A DNA stretch of 64,000 nucleotides, from contig UQHK01000011.1 of NCBI GenBank assembly GCA_900540855.1, positions 12,422-76,421 on the forward strand. The letters run 5' to 3'. Origin of the DNA: an uncultured Collinsella sp. (lineage in GTDB: Bacteria > Actinomycetota > Coriobacteriia > Coriobacteriales > Coriobacteriaceae). Of the stretch, positions 50,569 to 59,844 are shown piece after piece. Under the pieces are notes generated by a model. The model had not been told where the DNA came from, did not search any database, and saw nothing but the letters and a program-made list of their open reading frames with translations. Both the position numbers and the translations under genes were made by a program. The first letter of the stretch is position 1. Every line of letters begins with the position of its first letter.

Positions 50569-52752
50569 GTGAAGGATTCCGACCTCTCCACAACGGCTGC
50601 GCGCGACGCTGCCCGCATCGTCTGGTTTAAGCGCTACCCCGCCAAGCAGACGCTCATCGCATTTCTGCTTGCGCTGTTGGCGACCACGGCGTTTTCCATC
50701 GATCCCGCCCCGGTGTCGAGCAACGCAGTCTTGGCGATTGACCCCAAAGCCTCGGGCATGCTGTACGTGTGCTACGAGGTGCTCCTCTCGTTTGCCGGCC
50801 ATACCGACGCGGTCATGCTGCTTGCGCTTGCCTGCCTGCTCACGCTGCCGTTTCGCTACGTATTCTTTGGCCGCGGCGATGCTTGGCGTCCTTCGGTGAT
50901 CCTTCCGTCGCTGTTCTTTGCCGTCTGCATGGTGTTTGGCCGCAGCTACGACCTCACCGATTCTGCCGAGATTGTGCTCGGCGACAAGGCCCGCATCATC
51001 TGCGCCTGGATTGGCGGCGCGGGCTGGATGCTCCTAGCGATCGTGGCCTTCTACCTTGCCTTTGAGTGCCTGGATTGGCTGAGCTCTCGGCGCATCCCGT
51101 TTTCCGAGGCGCACTTTGGCCGCATATGGCGTGTGGCTCACGCCGTGCTCTCGGTCCATCCCTTTGCCGGGCCCTTCCTGGTGCTTATGATCGCCTGGGC
51201 GCCCACGCTCATCGCTTCGCTGCCCGGCCTTTTTATGGGAGATACGGGTGCGCAGATTCGCCAGTGGTTCAACTATCCCAACGGCACGAGCGACTACCTG
51301 CGCCTACTCAACCCCAACGTGCTGCTCAACGGGCATCATCCCGTAGTGCACACGGCCATTATCGGCTCGTGCGTTCAACTGGGGCTTTCGCTGTTCAACA
51401 GCGCTGACGCGGGCCTCATCATCTATACCTGCGCTCAATTTGTCATCACGGCTTCCTGCATGGCCTATTCCATTTCGTCGCTGCGCAAACTGGGCGTGAG
51501 CCTGCCGGTTCGCGGTGCGATCCTGCTGTTCTTTGCGTTTATGCCGATGTTCTCTAACTACGCGGCGTTGCTCACCAAAGACGTGCTCTTTGCCGACGCG
51601 TTTTTGGTGCTGCTGGTACAGACCGTCAAGCTTGTGGCATGTGGCTTGCCCCGTCGTGATGCCAATGTCGAGCGAGCGGGCGAGAAAGCCCCCGTGCTCT
51701 TTGCGCGCCACGACTGGCTGCTGCTCGCTCTGGGCGCCATGGGTTCCACGTTCCTGCGCAACGGAGGCCTTGTGTTTCCCCTGACGGCATGCGTAATCGC
51801 GGCGGCGTTTTGCGCATGGGACGCGCATGCGGCTCGTCGCGCAGCCAAGCAGGCTGGTACTGCGCCTTCGGGCGGCATCCCGCGCTTCCGCTGGGTGGGA
51901 GTTCTTGCGGTGCTTGCACTCTGCCTTGCCTCTAATATGTACTTCACCAAGGTTTTTATGCCGGCGCACGACATCACGCCTGGTTCCAAGCGCGAAATCC
52001 TCTCGATTCCGTTCCAACAGACGGCTCGTTTCGTCCAAAAGCACGACGGCCTCAACTCGGGCGTCAACCCCACGGTTAAGGAGGACGGCACTATCGTGGA
52101 GGCACCCTGCGACGGTTTGGTGACCGACGAGGAGCGCGTCGTGATCGATCGCGTGCTCAAGTACGAGAACCTGGGCCGCCGCTACAACCCTGACAAGTCC
52201 GATGCCGTCAAGAACTGCTTTAACGAGTACGCCTCGCAGGAGGACATCGATGCCTATTTTGAGGTATGGGCCCAGATGTTTAAGAAAGATCCCGAGTGCT
52301 ATATTTCGGCGCTTATCAATAACTACTATGGCTATTTTTATCCGAGCGCGCGCGATGCCTGGGTCTACAGCACGGCGCGTAGTGCCGAGATCATGGCGCG
52401 TCCCGACAACCTCAAGTACTTTGACTTCCATCCGGTTGACAGCAACGTGGTGCGCTGGTGCGACCACCTGATCAATCTGTACCGTGTGGCGGTGCAGCGC
52501 ATCCCGTTTATTTCGCTCACCATGAGCTCGGCCACCTATGTGTGGATCATGATCGCTGTGGTGGTCTACCTGCTGCGTCGTCATTCATGGCGTGCGCTGG
52601 CAATCTGGGTGCCGCTGTTGGGCGTGCTCGCCGTGTGCCTGATTGGCCCGTGCAACGGCTCGACCTACATGCGCTACCTGTATCCGGCCATCGCCTGCAT
52701 GCCCTTCGCCATCGGTGCCACCATCACCCGCAGCGACTTCCTCTGGTCCTAA
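50569..52752 (+). CDS. Large multipass membrane protein (DUF6020-like)
   Basis: 727-aa membrane protein with about thirteen hydrophobic segments. LFMGDTGAQIRQWFNYP and LNGHHPVVHTAIIG, plus LLTKDVLFADAFLV, resemble the DUF6020 group of polyprenyl-linked glycosyltransferase-like proteins; the acidic pair seen early in GT-C enzymes could be GDTGAQ. A soluble domain of about 170 residues (about 465-640) precedes the last helices. Probably a cell-surface polysaccharide or teichoic acid transferase, but this is a guess from topology. GTG start with GAAAGG upstream. Confidence 0.7.
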   Translation: MKDSDLSTTAARDAARIVWFKRYPAKQTLIAFLLALLATTAFSIDPAPVSSNAVLAIDPKASGMLYVCYEVLLSFAGHTDAVMLLALACLLTLPFRYVFFGRGDAWRPSVILPSLFFAVCMVFGRSYDLTDSAEIVLGDKARIICAWIGGAGWMLLAIVAFYLAFECLDWLSSRRIPFSEAHFGRIWRVAHAVLSVHPFAGPFLVLMIAWAPTLIASLPGLFMGDTGAQIRQWFNYPNGTSDYLRLLNPNVLLNGHHPVVHTAIIGSCVQLGLSLFNSADAGLIIYTCAQFVITASCMAYSISSLRKLGVSLPVRGAILLFFAFMPMFSNYAALLTKDVLFADAFLVLLVQTVKLVACGLPRRDANVERAGEKAPVLFARHDWLLLALGAMGSTFLRNGGLVFPLTACVIAAAFCAWDAHAARRAAKQAGTAPSGGIPRFRWVGVLAVLALCLASNMYFTKVFMPAHDITPGSKREILSIPFQQTARFVQKHDGLNSGVNPTVKEDGTIVEAPCDGLVTDEERVVIDRVLKYENLGRRYNPDKSDAVKNCFNEYASQEDIDAYFEVWAQMFKKDPECYISALINNYYGYFYPSARDAWVYSTARSAEIMARPDNLKYFDFHPVDSNVVRWCDHLINLYRVAVQRIPFISLTMSSATYVWIMIAVVVYLLRRHSWRALAIWVPLLGVLAVCLIGPCNGSTYMRYLYPAIACMPFAIGATITRSDFLWS

Positions 52753-52800
52753 CTTGGTGCATTGGGGTCAGGTAACTTTGCACCAGCCCCTTGCACCAAG
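52753..52800. repeat. REP-like element TTGGTGCAxTGGGGTCAG
   Basis: CTTGGTGCA (52753-52761) and TGCACCAAG (52792-52800) are complementary; an additional TTTGCACCA (52778) allows alternative pairing, and AGCCCCTTGCACCAAGGGGCT forms its own hairpin at the right end. The first 18 bases match, in reverse, the half element at 7895. Confidence 0.75.
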
Positions 52801-52930
52801 GGGCTGTATCATCACGACGCCTTCATTTTGGGGTTTATCTCGCAGGCCAGTAGGTATATCATAACGACGTTTGTTTATATTGCCCGAGCATCTGCGCTGG
52901 GCTTTAGGTCGAAACCGATAGGAGACACGT

Positions 52931-53737
52931 ATGTCCGGACACTCTAAGTGGGCCACAACCAAGCATCGTAAGGGCGCGCAGGACGCCAAGCGTTCCGCCC
53001 TCTTCTCCAAGCTGAGCCGCAACATCACCGTTGCTGCCCGTCTCGGCGGCGACCCGCTGCCCGAGAACAACGCCAGCCTCGCCGCTGCCGTTGCCAAGGC
53101 CAAGGCTCAGTCCATGCCTAAGGACAAGATCAAGTCCGCTATCGACAAGGCTTTTGGTTCGGGTGCTGACGCCGCCGTCTACGAGAACATCGTGTACGAG
53201 GGCTACGGTCCCGCCGGTGTTGCCGTCTACGTCGACTGCCTGACCGACAACCGCAACCGTACCGCCGCTGATGTCCGTTCCGCCTTCTCCCACGCTGGTG
53301 GCAACCTGGGCACCTCCGGCTCCGTCGCCTTCCAATTTGAGCGCAAGGGCCAGATCGTCGTCGCCAAGGAGATCCTGGACGAGAACGCCAAGAAGGAGAC
53401 CATGATCGCCAACGGTGCTGCCGGTGACGAGGATGAGTTCATGATGGCCATCGCCGAGGCCGGTGGCGAGGACTACGAGGATGCCGGCGAGGAGTGGATC
53501 GTCTGGACTGCTGCCAACGACGTCATGGCTGTCTCCAAGGCGCTCGAGGAGCAGGGCGTCCAGGTCAAGGGTTCCGAGACCACCATGGTCCCGACCACCC
53601 CGACCGAGGTCTCTGGTACCGACGCCAAGAAGGTCCAGCGCCTCATCGACCGTCTTGAGGAGCTCGACGACGTCCAGGACGTCTACAGCACCATGGACAT
53701 GACCGACGAGGTCATCGCTGCCCTCGAGGAGGAGTAG
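52931..53737 (+). CDS. YebC/PmpR-family protein
   Basis: 268-aa protein of the YebC/TACO1 family, known as transcriptional regulators or as ribosome-associated factors relieving proline-stretch stalling. The start MSGHSKWATTKHRKGAQDAKR is diagnostic (KW followed by normally NIKHRK), then YEGYGPAGVAVYVDCLTDNRNRT. It is about 20 residues longer than the usual 245, due to an acidic insertion near 150. GATAGGAG lies before the ATG. Likely monocistronic; terminator at 53807. Confidence 0.93.
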   Translation: MSGHSKWATTKHRKGAQDAKRSALFSKLSRNITVAARLGGDPLPENNASLAAAVAKAKAQSMPKDKIKSAIDKAFGSGADAAVYENIVYEGYGPAGVAVYVDCLTDNRNRTAADVRSAFSHAGGNLGTSGSVAFQFERKGQIVVAKEILDENAKKETMIANGAAGDEDEFMMAIAEAGGEDYEDAGEEWIVWTAANDVMAVSKALEEQGVQVKGSETTMVPTTPTEVSGTDAKKVQRLIDRLEELDDVQDVYSTMDMTDEVIAALEEE

Positions 53738-53806
53738 CGCCAGCACGGATTGAGCCGTGCATATCTGGGCATAATGAAGCGAGCATGCAAGCCTCGTGGA
53801 ATAGAT

Positions 53807-53848
53807 GAGCCGGATCCGCGTGCGTAGAGCACCGGACCCGGCTCTTTT
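53807..53848 (+). terminator. Terminator of the YebC-family gene
   Basis: GAGCCGGATCCG pairs with CGG-ACCCGGCTC (one mismatch) and is followed by TTTT. TATAAT immediately after (53848-53853) may be the -10 of the next operon. Confidence 0.8.
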
Positions 53849-53903
53849 ATAATGATGCGAACCGTTCTGCATTTCGAGAGCCGAGATTTGAAGGGAGCGC
53901 CGC

Positions 53904-54449
53904 GTGCGCGTACTCAAACGAGCCCTAGCGATCGTGTATCTTGCCGCCACCATCGTGGCACTGGGTACGCTTGTCTGCCAGTTTTGGGGGCCGTATACGT
54001 ATCGCTTTATGCTGCTGATGCGCGACCCCATGCCGCGCATCGTCGTGACGGCGTGCGCCGGCGTCGTGGCGATCGGCGTACTGCTGAGCTTTTTCCGCCT
54101 GATGTTCGCCCGTCGCGAACCGTCCTGCGTGCATCCGGCGGGGGAGCGCAATATCGAGGTTACCCTTGCGGCGCTTTCTTCGTGCGCCAGGGTTGCTGCC
54201 GAGCGCGACGACCGCGTGATGGTCGAGCATGTCGAGGCTCGCGTCCAAGGCCCCGACGATTCGCACGTCCGTTTTAAGGTCGAGGCTATCGCGCTTGACG
54301 ATAAGGACGTGGCATCTCTGGCTACCGCGATGCAGCAGCGCATCGAAGAAGCCTGCGATACCATGCTCGGCGCGCCGGGTACGACCGCGCGCGTCCGTTT
54401 TTTGCCGTCCAAGACTACCGTCCAGACCGTGGAGGTTTCCGGTGAGTGA
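53904..54449 (+). CDS. AmaP-like alkaline shock response membrane protein
   Basis: 181-aa protein with two N-terminal membrane helices (about 8-26 and 48-67) and a cytoplasmic Asp23-like domain. The layout matches AmaP, which anchors Asp23 to the membrane in staphylococci. It is followed by DUF2273 and Asp23/Gls24 genes, the usual cluster. GTG start with GGGAGCG upstream. The last 8 bases overlap the next gene. Confidence 0.8.
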   Translation: MRVLKRALAIVYLAATIVALGTLVCQFWGPYTYRFMLLMRDPMPRIVVTACAGVVAIGVLLSFFRLMFARREPSCVHPAGERNIEVTLAALSSCARVAAERDDRVMVEHVEARVQGPDDSHVRFKVEAIALDDKDVASLATAMQQRIEEACDTMLGAPGTTARVRFLPSKTTVQTVEVSGE

Positions 54450-54819
54450 TACCAATCAAGATAAGACCGCTCGTACGCCGCGCCTGACGATTGACCAGAG
54501 CGCCACGTCGGCGAGCGAACCTGTTGATTCCAAAGCAGAGGCAACCGAGTTACAAGACGCGGCAGCCGCGGATTTTGACGAGGCTATGGGTCTCATCAAG
54601 GGTACGGGCGCTGCCGTCTGGAGCTATGCTGTGCGTCATCCCAACACCACGCTCGGCGCCGTCGCCGGCTTTATCCTCGCCGTGTTGGTGCTCACGTTGG
54701 GCCTGTGGGACACGCTCGTCATTGCATTCTTCGTGCTGATCGGCGCTGTGATCGGCCAAATTCGCGACGGCGAGAACGGGATCGTCAACTTCTTCGGCCG
54801 TCTGTTTAGCGGCCGCTAA
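54442..54819 (+). CDS. DUF2273 membrane protein of the Asp23 cluster
   Basis: 125-aa protein: hydrophilic 60-residue N-terminus, then two membrane segments (VRHPNTTLGAVAGFILAVLV and LGLWDTLVIAFFVLIGAVIG) and IRDGENGIVNFFGRLF, the DUF2273 signature. GTG start at 54442 with GGAGG 6 bases upstream, overlapping the AmaP-like gene by 8 bases. DUF2273 proteins accompany AmaP and Asp23 in envelope-stress operons. Confidence 0.85.
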   Translation: MSDTNQDKTARTPRLTIDQSATSASEPVDSKAEATELQDAAAADFDEAMGLIKGTGAAVWSYAVRHPNTTLGAVAGFILAVLVLTLGLWDTLVIAFFVLIGAVIGQIRDGENGIVNFFGRLFSGR

Positions 54820-54863
54820 TATGTATTCGACTGTCGCATCCGCGGCAGGCATAAGGAGGAACC

Positions 54864-55379
54864 ATGGCTTTTAATACGAAGGTCGATGTAGCCGATACCG
54901 AGCTCGAGGAGAACGAGGCGGTCGTCGCCGAAGCTGAGGATGTGACGCTCGAGGATGAGGCTCTCGTCGAGGCCGAGTCCGATACGGATGAGGACGACGA
55001 GGAAGCGGATGAGTCCGAGGACTCGCTGACCTATTCCAACGGCGTGATCGAGAAGATCGTTGCCATGGCCACCCGCGAGGTTCCGCACGTTCTGGGCATG
55101 AAGGGTAACCTCATGCACTTTGTGCAGGAGCAGTTTGGTGCCGAGAATCTGACCAAGGGCGTGACGGTCGAGGTCACCGACGATAATCGCGTGGTCGTCA
55201 ACATCTCCGTCATCATCGAGTACGGCGCCTATGCGCCCGCGATCTTCGACGATGTTAAGGCACGTGTCACCGAGCGCCTTGCCGCGATGACTGGCCTTGA
55301 GGTGGCGGGCGTCAACCTGCGCATCGAGGATGTCATCACCCCCGAGGAGTACGAGCACCGCACCAGCCAGCACGAATAA
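54864..55379 (+). CDS. Asp23/Gls24-family envelope stress protein
   Basis: 171-aa Asp23-like protein. The first 55 residues are a strongly acidic low-complexity extension not typical of the family. The core is residues 56-160 (YSNGVIEKIVAMATREVPHV, VTVEVTDDNRVVVNISVIIE, GLEVAGVNLRIEDV). It probably polymerises under the membrane with the AmaP-like protein as anchor. AAGGAGG precedes the ATG; 44 bases after the DUF2273 gene. Confidence 0.9.
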   Translation: MAFNTKVDVADTELEENEAVVAEAEDVTLEDEALVEAESDTDEDDEEADESEDSLTYSNGVIEKIVAMATREVPHVLGMKGNLMHFVQEQFGAENLTKGVTVEVTDDNRVVVNISVIIEYGAYAPAIFDDVKARVTERLAAMTGLEVAGVNLRIEDVITPEEYEHRTSQHE

Positions 55380-55380
55380 C

Positions 55381-55413
55381 CTTCCAAAAAGGGACAGGTT
55401 TGTTTTGGCAGGT
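55381..55413. repeat. REP-like palindrome, GGGACAGG family, copy 5
   Basis: CCTTCCAAAA/TTTTGGCAGG arms around AGGGACAGG, starting 2 bases after the Asp23-like stop. Followed by TTTATCTG, as in copies 1 and 2. Confidence 0.85.
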
Positions 55414-55432
55414 TTTATCTGCGAAAACATTA

Positions 55433-55475
55433 AACGGCCGACCGCGCAAGCAAAAGCGTGGCCGGCCGTTTTTGT
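55433..55475 (+). terminator. Terminator of the AmaP-Asp23 operon
   Basis: AAACGGCCG pairs with CGGCCGTTT, with further inner pairing, followed by TTTTTG. It comes directly after the REP-like palindrome, the same order as after the first gene of the window. Confidence 0.8.
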
Positions 55476-55585
55476 ACGCTCCCGATATAGTCATACCGCT
55501 CGTCTAACTAAGGGTTGCAATCCCCACGTTCCGCGTTACTCTAATGGGCGCATTGTTTCCAAATTGTTAACGAGGGGTTGCCGTA

Positions 55586-56608
55586 ATGGCCGACGAGCAC
55601 GAAACAGAAAGCAAGGCATGGGCAATTGAGGCCGCTGCGGCAGAGGCGGCGTCGCGTGCTGCCGAGGAGGTGCATCGTCCTCCCGTAGTGCCGATGGAAC
55701 GCGTGGTCGATCGCGATGTTATCGAGCGGGGCGAGCGCGCTGGTCGCAAGCGCAGCCAGGAGCCGGGCTTTCCGCGCTTTTTTGCCGAGCTCAATTTGGG
55801 CCTGATCCTCACGGCCTTTGCCATCGTCGCGTTTAAAACCCCTAATCACTTTGCTTTTGGCGGCACCTCGGGCGTGTCGGTCATTCTGTCCACGCTGTTC
55901 CCGACCCTGCCCGTCGGCGTCTTTATGTGGATTATCAATGCGGTCCTGGTCGTTCTGGGCTTTATCTTTTTGGAGCGCAAGGCAATCCTGTGGAGTGTCT
56001 TTGCCTCGTTTGCGCTGTCCGCCTATGTTTCGCTGTTTGAGCTCTTTATTCCGACCGATGTCTCGATGACGGGCGATATGTGGCTCGACCTGTGCTTTGC
56101 CGTGATTCTGCCGGCGCTCGGCAGCGCCATCGTCTTTGATATTGGTGCCTCGACGGGCGGCACGGACATCCTCGCCATGATTCTCAAACGCCGCACGACG
56201 CTTGAGATCGGCCGTGCGCTGCTGCTGGTCGATATCGGCATCGTGACCATCGCGGCCTTCTTGTACGGCCCGCGCGTCGGTCTGTATTGCGTGCTCGGCC
56301 TGTTTGCCAAGACGCTTGTGGTCGACAAAGCCATCGAGAGCATCCACCTGCGTAAAGTCTGCACGGTCATTTGCTCCGAGCCCCTTAAGGTCGAGGAGTT
56401 TATCGTCAAGCATCTCAACCGTACGGCGACTATCAGCCGCGGCTACGGTGCTTTCTCGGGCAAGTGCGTGACGGTGATCATGAGCGTGCTAAGCCGTCGC
56501 GAGGCCGTGCAACTGCGCCGCTATGCGCGCGAAGTCGATCCGGGTGCCTTTATCACGATCGTCGACAGCTCCGAGATCGTCGGCAAGGGTTTTCGCGGAA
56601 CGAACTAA
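55586..56608 (+). CDS. YitT-family membrane protein
   Basis: 340-aa protein of the YitT family (DUF161 membrane part plus DUF2179 C-terminal domain). A 65-residue charged N-terminal extension is followed by five to six membrane segments with FGGTSGVSVIL and GSAIVFDIGASTGGTDILAMIL. The DUF2179 domain carries SRGYGAFSGKCVTVIMSVLSRRE and the closing AFITIVDSSEIVGKGF. Function unknown; a transporter or ligand-gated membrane protein is suspected. GAGGGG lies 8 bases before the ATG. Confidence 0.88.
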   Translation: MADEHETESKAWAIEAAAAEAASRAAEEVHRPPVVPMERVVDRDVIERGERAGRKRSQEPGFPRFFAELNLGLILTAFAIVAFKTPNHFAFGGTSGVSVILSTLFPTLPVGVFMWIINAVLVVLGFIFLERKAILWSVFASFALSAYVSLFELFIPTDVSMTGDMWLDLCFAVILPALGSAIVFDIGASTGGTDILAMILKRRTTLEIGRALLLVDIGIVTIAAFLYGPRVGLYCVLGLFAKTLVVDKAIESIHLRKVCTVICSEPLKVEEFIVKHLNRTATISRGYGAFSGKCVTVIMSVLSRREAVQLRRYAREVDPGAFITIVDSSEIVGKGFRGTN

Positions 56609-56758
56609 CGCGGTCGAGCTCATCAAACAATCGAATAGCGCCCTGCGCATTGCAAATGCGTCATGTTGGAGTATTTGTCCCCACATTGGGTGATAATGAT
56701 GCCAAAGACATCGTTTGCGATCCAGATGATTCGCTCAAGATACGAAGGGATGATCTCG

Positions 56759-58072
56759 ATGTTCTGTTCGCAGTGTGGTGCCCCCATGGGCGACAACGAT
56801 AAGTTCTGTGGTGCGTGTGGTGCCCCCAATGCCGGTGCCGCGGCCTCCAATCCTCAGGGGCAGCCTCAGCAGTTTGAGCCTCAGCCTGTCATGAACGTGC
56901 CCAAGGGCTGCACGGCTCAGGCGTTCGAGGATATGACCAAGACGCCGGGCGTACTGCAGCGCGTGTGCCAGATCGCCTTTTTGCCGGCGCTTATCTGCGT
57001 CGTGTCGGTGCTCGTGCTGTTCATTCCCGTTATTGGCGGCATTGCAGCTGCCATCGGCTTTTTGGCAGCTTGCATTGCGAGCGTGTGTGGTTCCGGCTTT
57101 GGTATTGAGTGGGGTCGCGATCTGTCGCTCAAGGTTGATGGCGGTATGGATCGTCCACTCATGCGTTCCACGTCGTTTGGCCTCGGAGTCTTTTCGAGCG
57201 TTATCTCGGTCGTGCTCGAGGTTATCGCTGCCATTCCCGTTATCGGTGTAGTGCTTTCGCTGGTGGAGAGCGTGGTAATTGGCGCCGCGGGCTCGTATTC
57301 GTATTACGGCTCCTATGCACTCGAGGCAGCGCTGTTTGGCTCGCTTGGCCTGCTTGTCCTGGCTATGATTGCCACGGCGGTCTTGGGGGTCTTCTTTAAG
57401 ATGTTCGCCGACATTGCCGTGATGCACTTTGCGGTGACCGGTCGTGTCGAGAGCGCGTTTTCGCTCGACAAGGTCTGGGCGGCGTTTAAGCAGAACAAGA
57501 CCAAGCTGTTCTGCGCTTCGTTCCTTCCCGAGTTTTTGACGGGTCTGGTCGCCAACGTTGTCACATGGATCCTGACGCTCGTCTTCGGCGCCATTGCCTC
57601 TGTCGGTATGTATAACTACTACTACCGTCCTTCGGCTATTGAGGCGCTTGTTACCGGCGGTGGCATCACGCTCGTATTGTTCTTGGTGCTGACGGCGTTT
57701 GTCACGGTATTCCTTACGGTCTTTGGCAAGATGCTCAAGCATCGTGCCGTTGGCTATTGGGTAGCGCGTTATGCAGCTGAATGGGCTGATGAGGATAAGG
57801 ATGACGTCCTGACCTTTGTGCTGCCGTTTGAGAAGAAGTCTGCTCCGGCTGGTTTTAGCACCGACGCAGCGCCCGTATCCGATTCCGCTGCGGCGCCTGC
57901 GCCCGAGCCCGAGCCCGGGCCCGCGCCCGAGCCCGTGCCTGAGCCTGAACCTGAGCCCGTGCCTGAGCCCGAGCCCGCGCCCATGCCGGAACCGGAGCCC
58001 GAGCCTGCGCCTGAGCCCGTGCCTGAGCCCGAGCCTGCGCCAAGCTCCGACGAGGACCCGCAGGACGAGTAA
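56759..58072 (+). CDS. Zinc-ribbon DUF4013-like membrane protein with Pro-Glu repeat tail
   Basis: 437-aa protein. An N-terminal zinc ribbon (CSQCGAP...KFCGACGAP, four Cys) and a Gln/Pro linker precede about six membrane segments that resemble the DUF4013 family. The C-terminal 65 residues are PEPEP/PAPEP repeats of the (Pro-Glu/Ala)n type, rigid and acidic, ending in SSDEDPQDE. The start at 56759 follows AAGGGATG; 32 more open codons lack any zinc-ribbon similarity. Role unknown; zinc-ribbon plus membrane proteins often act in protein quality control or envelope stress. Confidence 0.78.
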   Translation: MFCSQCGAPMGDNDKFCGACGAPNAGAAASNPQGQPQQFEPQPVMNVPKGCTAQAFEDMTKTPGVLQRVCQIAFLPALICVVSVLVLFIPVIGGIAAAIGFLAACIASVCGSGFGIEWGRDLSLKVDGGMDRPLMRSTSFGLGVFSSVISVVLEVIAAIPVIGVVLSLVESVVIGAAGSYSYYGSYALEAALFGSLGLLVLAMIATAVLGVFFKMFADIAVMHFAVTGRVESAFSLDKVWAAFKQNKTKLFCASFLPEFLTGLVANVVTWILTLVFGAIASVGMYNYYYRPSAIEALVTGGGITLVLFLVLTAFVTVFLTVFGKMLKHRAVGYWVARYAAEWADEDKDDVLTFVLPFEKKSAPAGFSTDAAPVSDSAAAPAPEPEPGPAPEPVPEPEPEPVPEPEPAPMPEPEPEPAPEPVPEPEPAPSSDEDPQDE

Positions 58073-58130
58073 CCCTGCCACCTGCCATTTGGGGACGGGG
58101 TAGAAACGGTAGAAATAGCGCTTGACAAAT

Positions 58131-58168
58131 AAGCGGGGACGGACGTGCCGAAGCGTCCGCCCCCGCTT
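58131..58168. terminator. Bidirectional terminator between the zinc-ribbon and M20 genes
   Basis: AAGCGGGGACGGACG pairs with CGTCCGCCCCCGCTT (one mismatch) around an 8-nt loop. A fragment of the GGGACGGGG repeat lies just upstream (58087-58100). Confidence 0.75.
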
Positions 58169-58212
58169 TGATATCGCGATGCGGCTATGACTGCGAGATG
58201 GTCGTGGATCGA

Positions 58213-59676
58213 CTACTCGTCGTGCTTCTCCTCGCGGCGAGCGGCGGCACGTGCATCGTGGATGCCCTTGATTGCGGCGTGTCGGGCGGTGCGGGCATCG
58301 TGCATGGCGTCGCGGGCCTCGGCGGCCGTGGCCTTGGCAGAGCGCAGTTTGGCTGCCAGGTCGGGATTGGTCTCGGCGACCGCGGCAATCGTGGGGCCGT
58401 CGAGCTCTTCTTGTGTGGGCTCGGCCAAAAAGTCGATGGCATATTGGGCGGCCACCATGGAGCCCTTGGCCAGTACCGACTCGTCAATCTTGTAGAAGCA
58501 AGAATGTTGGGCGTACGTGGCGCCAATCTGGGGGTTGCGCGTGCCAACAAAGGCGAGCACGCCCGGTACGCGGCGCAGGTACTCCGAAAAATCCTCACCC
58601 GAGAGTGTGCCGCGATAATGGCCTTGGCCGGTGGGGCCCAGGCATTTGATTACTGCCTGGCGGCAGCGCTCGCTCGAGGCGGCATCGTTTTCGACCTTGT
58701 AATTGGCGATGGTGTAGTCGGTGAGCTCTGCCTCGGCGCCCAAGGCGGCCGCGGTATGCTCCACGATGCGACGCATAAGCTCCGGCATTTCCTCGTGGGT
58801 CGAATCTCCGTAGGTGCGCACCGTGCCGGCGAGGTAGGCCGTGCCGGCGATAACGTTGCGCGCGGTTCCGCCGTGCAGCTCGCCGACGGTAATGACGGCC
58901 GGCTCGTAGGGACTGATCTCGCGCGAAACGATGGTCTGCAGGGCATTGACGATCTCGGCGGCCACCATGACGGCGTCGTGGCCGCGCTGGGGCATGGCGC
59001 CGTGGCACGAGGTGCCGCGGACGTCGATGCGGAACCAGTCGGTATTGGCCATGCGCGGTCCGGGCTCGCAGCTCACAGTGCCGGCGTCGACCTCACTCCA
59101 GATGTGCGCGGCGTAGGCGCCATCGACGCCGTCGAGCACACCCGTGCCGATCATGAGCTTGGCGCCCTGGCCGTTTTCCTCGCTGGGCTGGAAGACGATG
59201 CGGATTTCGCCGTGGATGTCGTCGGTCATATGGCGCAGGATCTGCAGCGTGCCGAGCATCATGGCGATGTGGCAGTCGTGGCCGCAGGCGTGCATGCAGC
59301 CCTCGTTGACGCTGGCGAAATCCTCGCCGGTCTGCTCGGTGACGGGCAGGGCGTCGATATCCGCACGCAGCAGGATACGGCGGCGCGGCGTGCCGTCCTC
59401 GTGGTAGGCATCCGACGCGGTACCGCGAAGCGTTGCCACCAAGCCGGTCTTGAGCGGACGCTCGTAGGGGATATTCATGGCGTCGAGCTGGTTGGCGATG
59501 TCGGAGGTCGTGCGCTCCTCGGCAAGGCTCAGCTCCGGGTGCTTATGGAAGTGTCGGCGCTGCTTGATGATGTAGGGCTCAAACTCGGCGGCGATATCTT
59601 GGATGGCTGCGGTGACGTCGTCAGCCGCTCGCACCTCGGTCGCCGCCATAATCTGCTGTGCCTTGGTCTTCGTCAT
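58213..59676 (-). CDS. M20-family amidohydrolase
   Basis: 487-aa metal-dependent amidohydrolase of the M20D type (N-acyl-amino-acid/indole-acetyl hydrolase-like). Motifs: RRHFHKHPELSLAEERT, ILLRADIDALPVTEQT, CMHACGHDCHIAMMLG (metal ligands), FQPSEENGQGAKLMIGTGVLDG and GTSCHGAMPQRGHDAV. The C-terminal 60 residues are an Ala-rich charged helix beyond the normal domain. The start at 59676 has AAGGAG 10 bases upstream; the frame continues upstream into the divergent gene without similarity. Divergent from the YtcJ-like amidohydrolase; substrate unknown. Confidence 0.92.
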   Translation of the reverse strand: MTKTKAQQIMAATEVRAADDVTAAIQDIAAEFEPYIIKQRRHFHKHPELSLAEERTTSDIANQLDAMNIPYERPLKTGLVATLRGTASDAYHEDGTPRRRILLRADIDALPVTEQTGEDFASVNEGCMHACGHDCHIAMMLGTLQILRHMTDDIHGEIRIVFQPSEENGQGAKLMIGTGVLDGVDGAYAAHIWSEVDAGTVSCEPGPRMANTDWFRIDVRGTSCHGAMPQRGHDAVMVAAEIVNALQTIVSREISPYEPAVITVGELHGGTARNVIAGTAYLAGTVRTYGDSTHEEMPELMRRIVEHTAAALGAEAELTDYTIANYKVENDAASSERCRQAVIKCLGPTGQGHYRGTLSGEDFSEYLRRVPGVLAFVGTRNPQIGATYAQHSCFYKIDESVLAKGSMVAAQYAIDFLAEPTQEELDGPTIAAVAETNPDLAAKLRSAKATAAEARDAMHDARTARHAAIKGIHDARAAARREEKHDE

Positions 59677-59844
59677 GGTCGATTTGCTCCTTGCTGGGTT
59701 GATCGCAAAATCGTACAGGCTCTCTCCAGTATGCCACCTGCCGCTAGGGCTGGTAAAGTTGCCGTTTGCCGCTTGGGGTTTTGTTACAAGGGCGGGGGAG
59801 TACACTCGGGGGTGTTGAATTTCCTGCCAGAGATGGGGATGCCC

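Noticed and set aside
53848..53853. Complete promoter at TATAAT after the YebC-family terminator
   Set aside because: The -10 is perfect but no acceptable -35 lies 16-18 bases upstream; it is mentioned only as a possibility.
58168..59844. Upstream extension of the YtcJ-like gene to a protein of over 1100 residues
   Set aside because: The extension is antisense to the M20 amidohydrolase gene and contains no recognisable domain.
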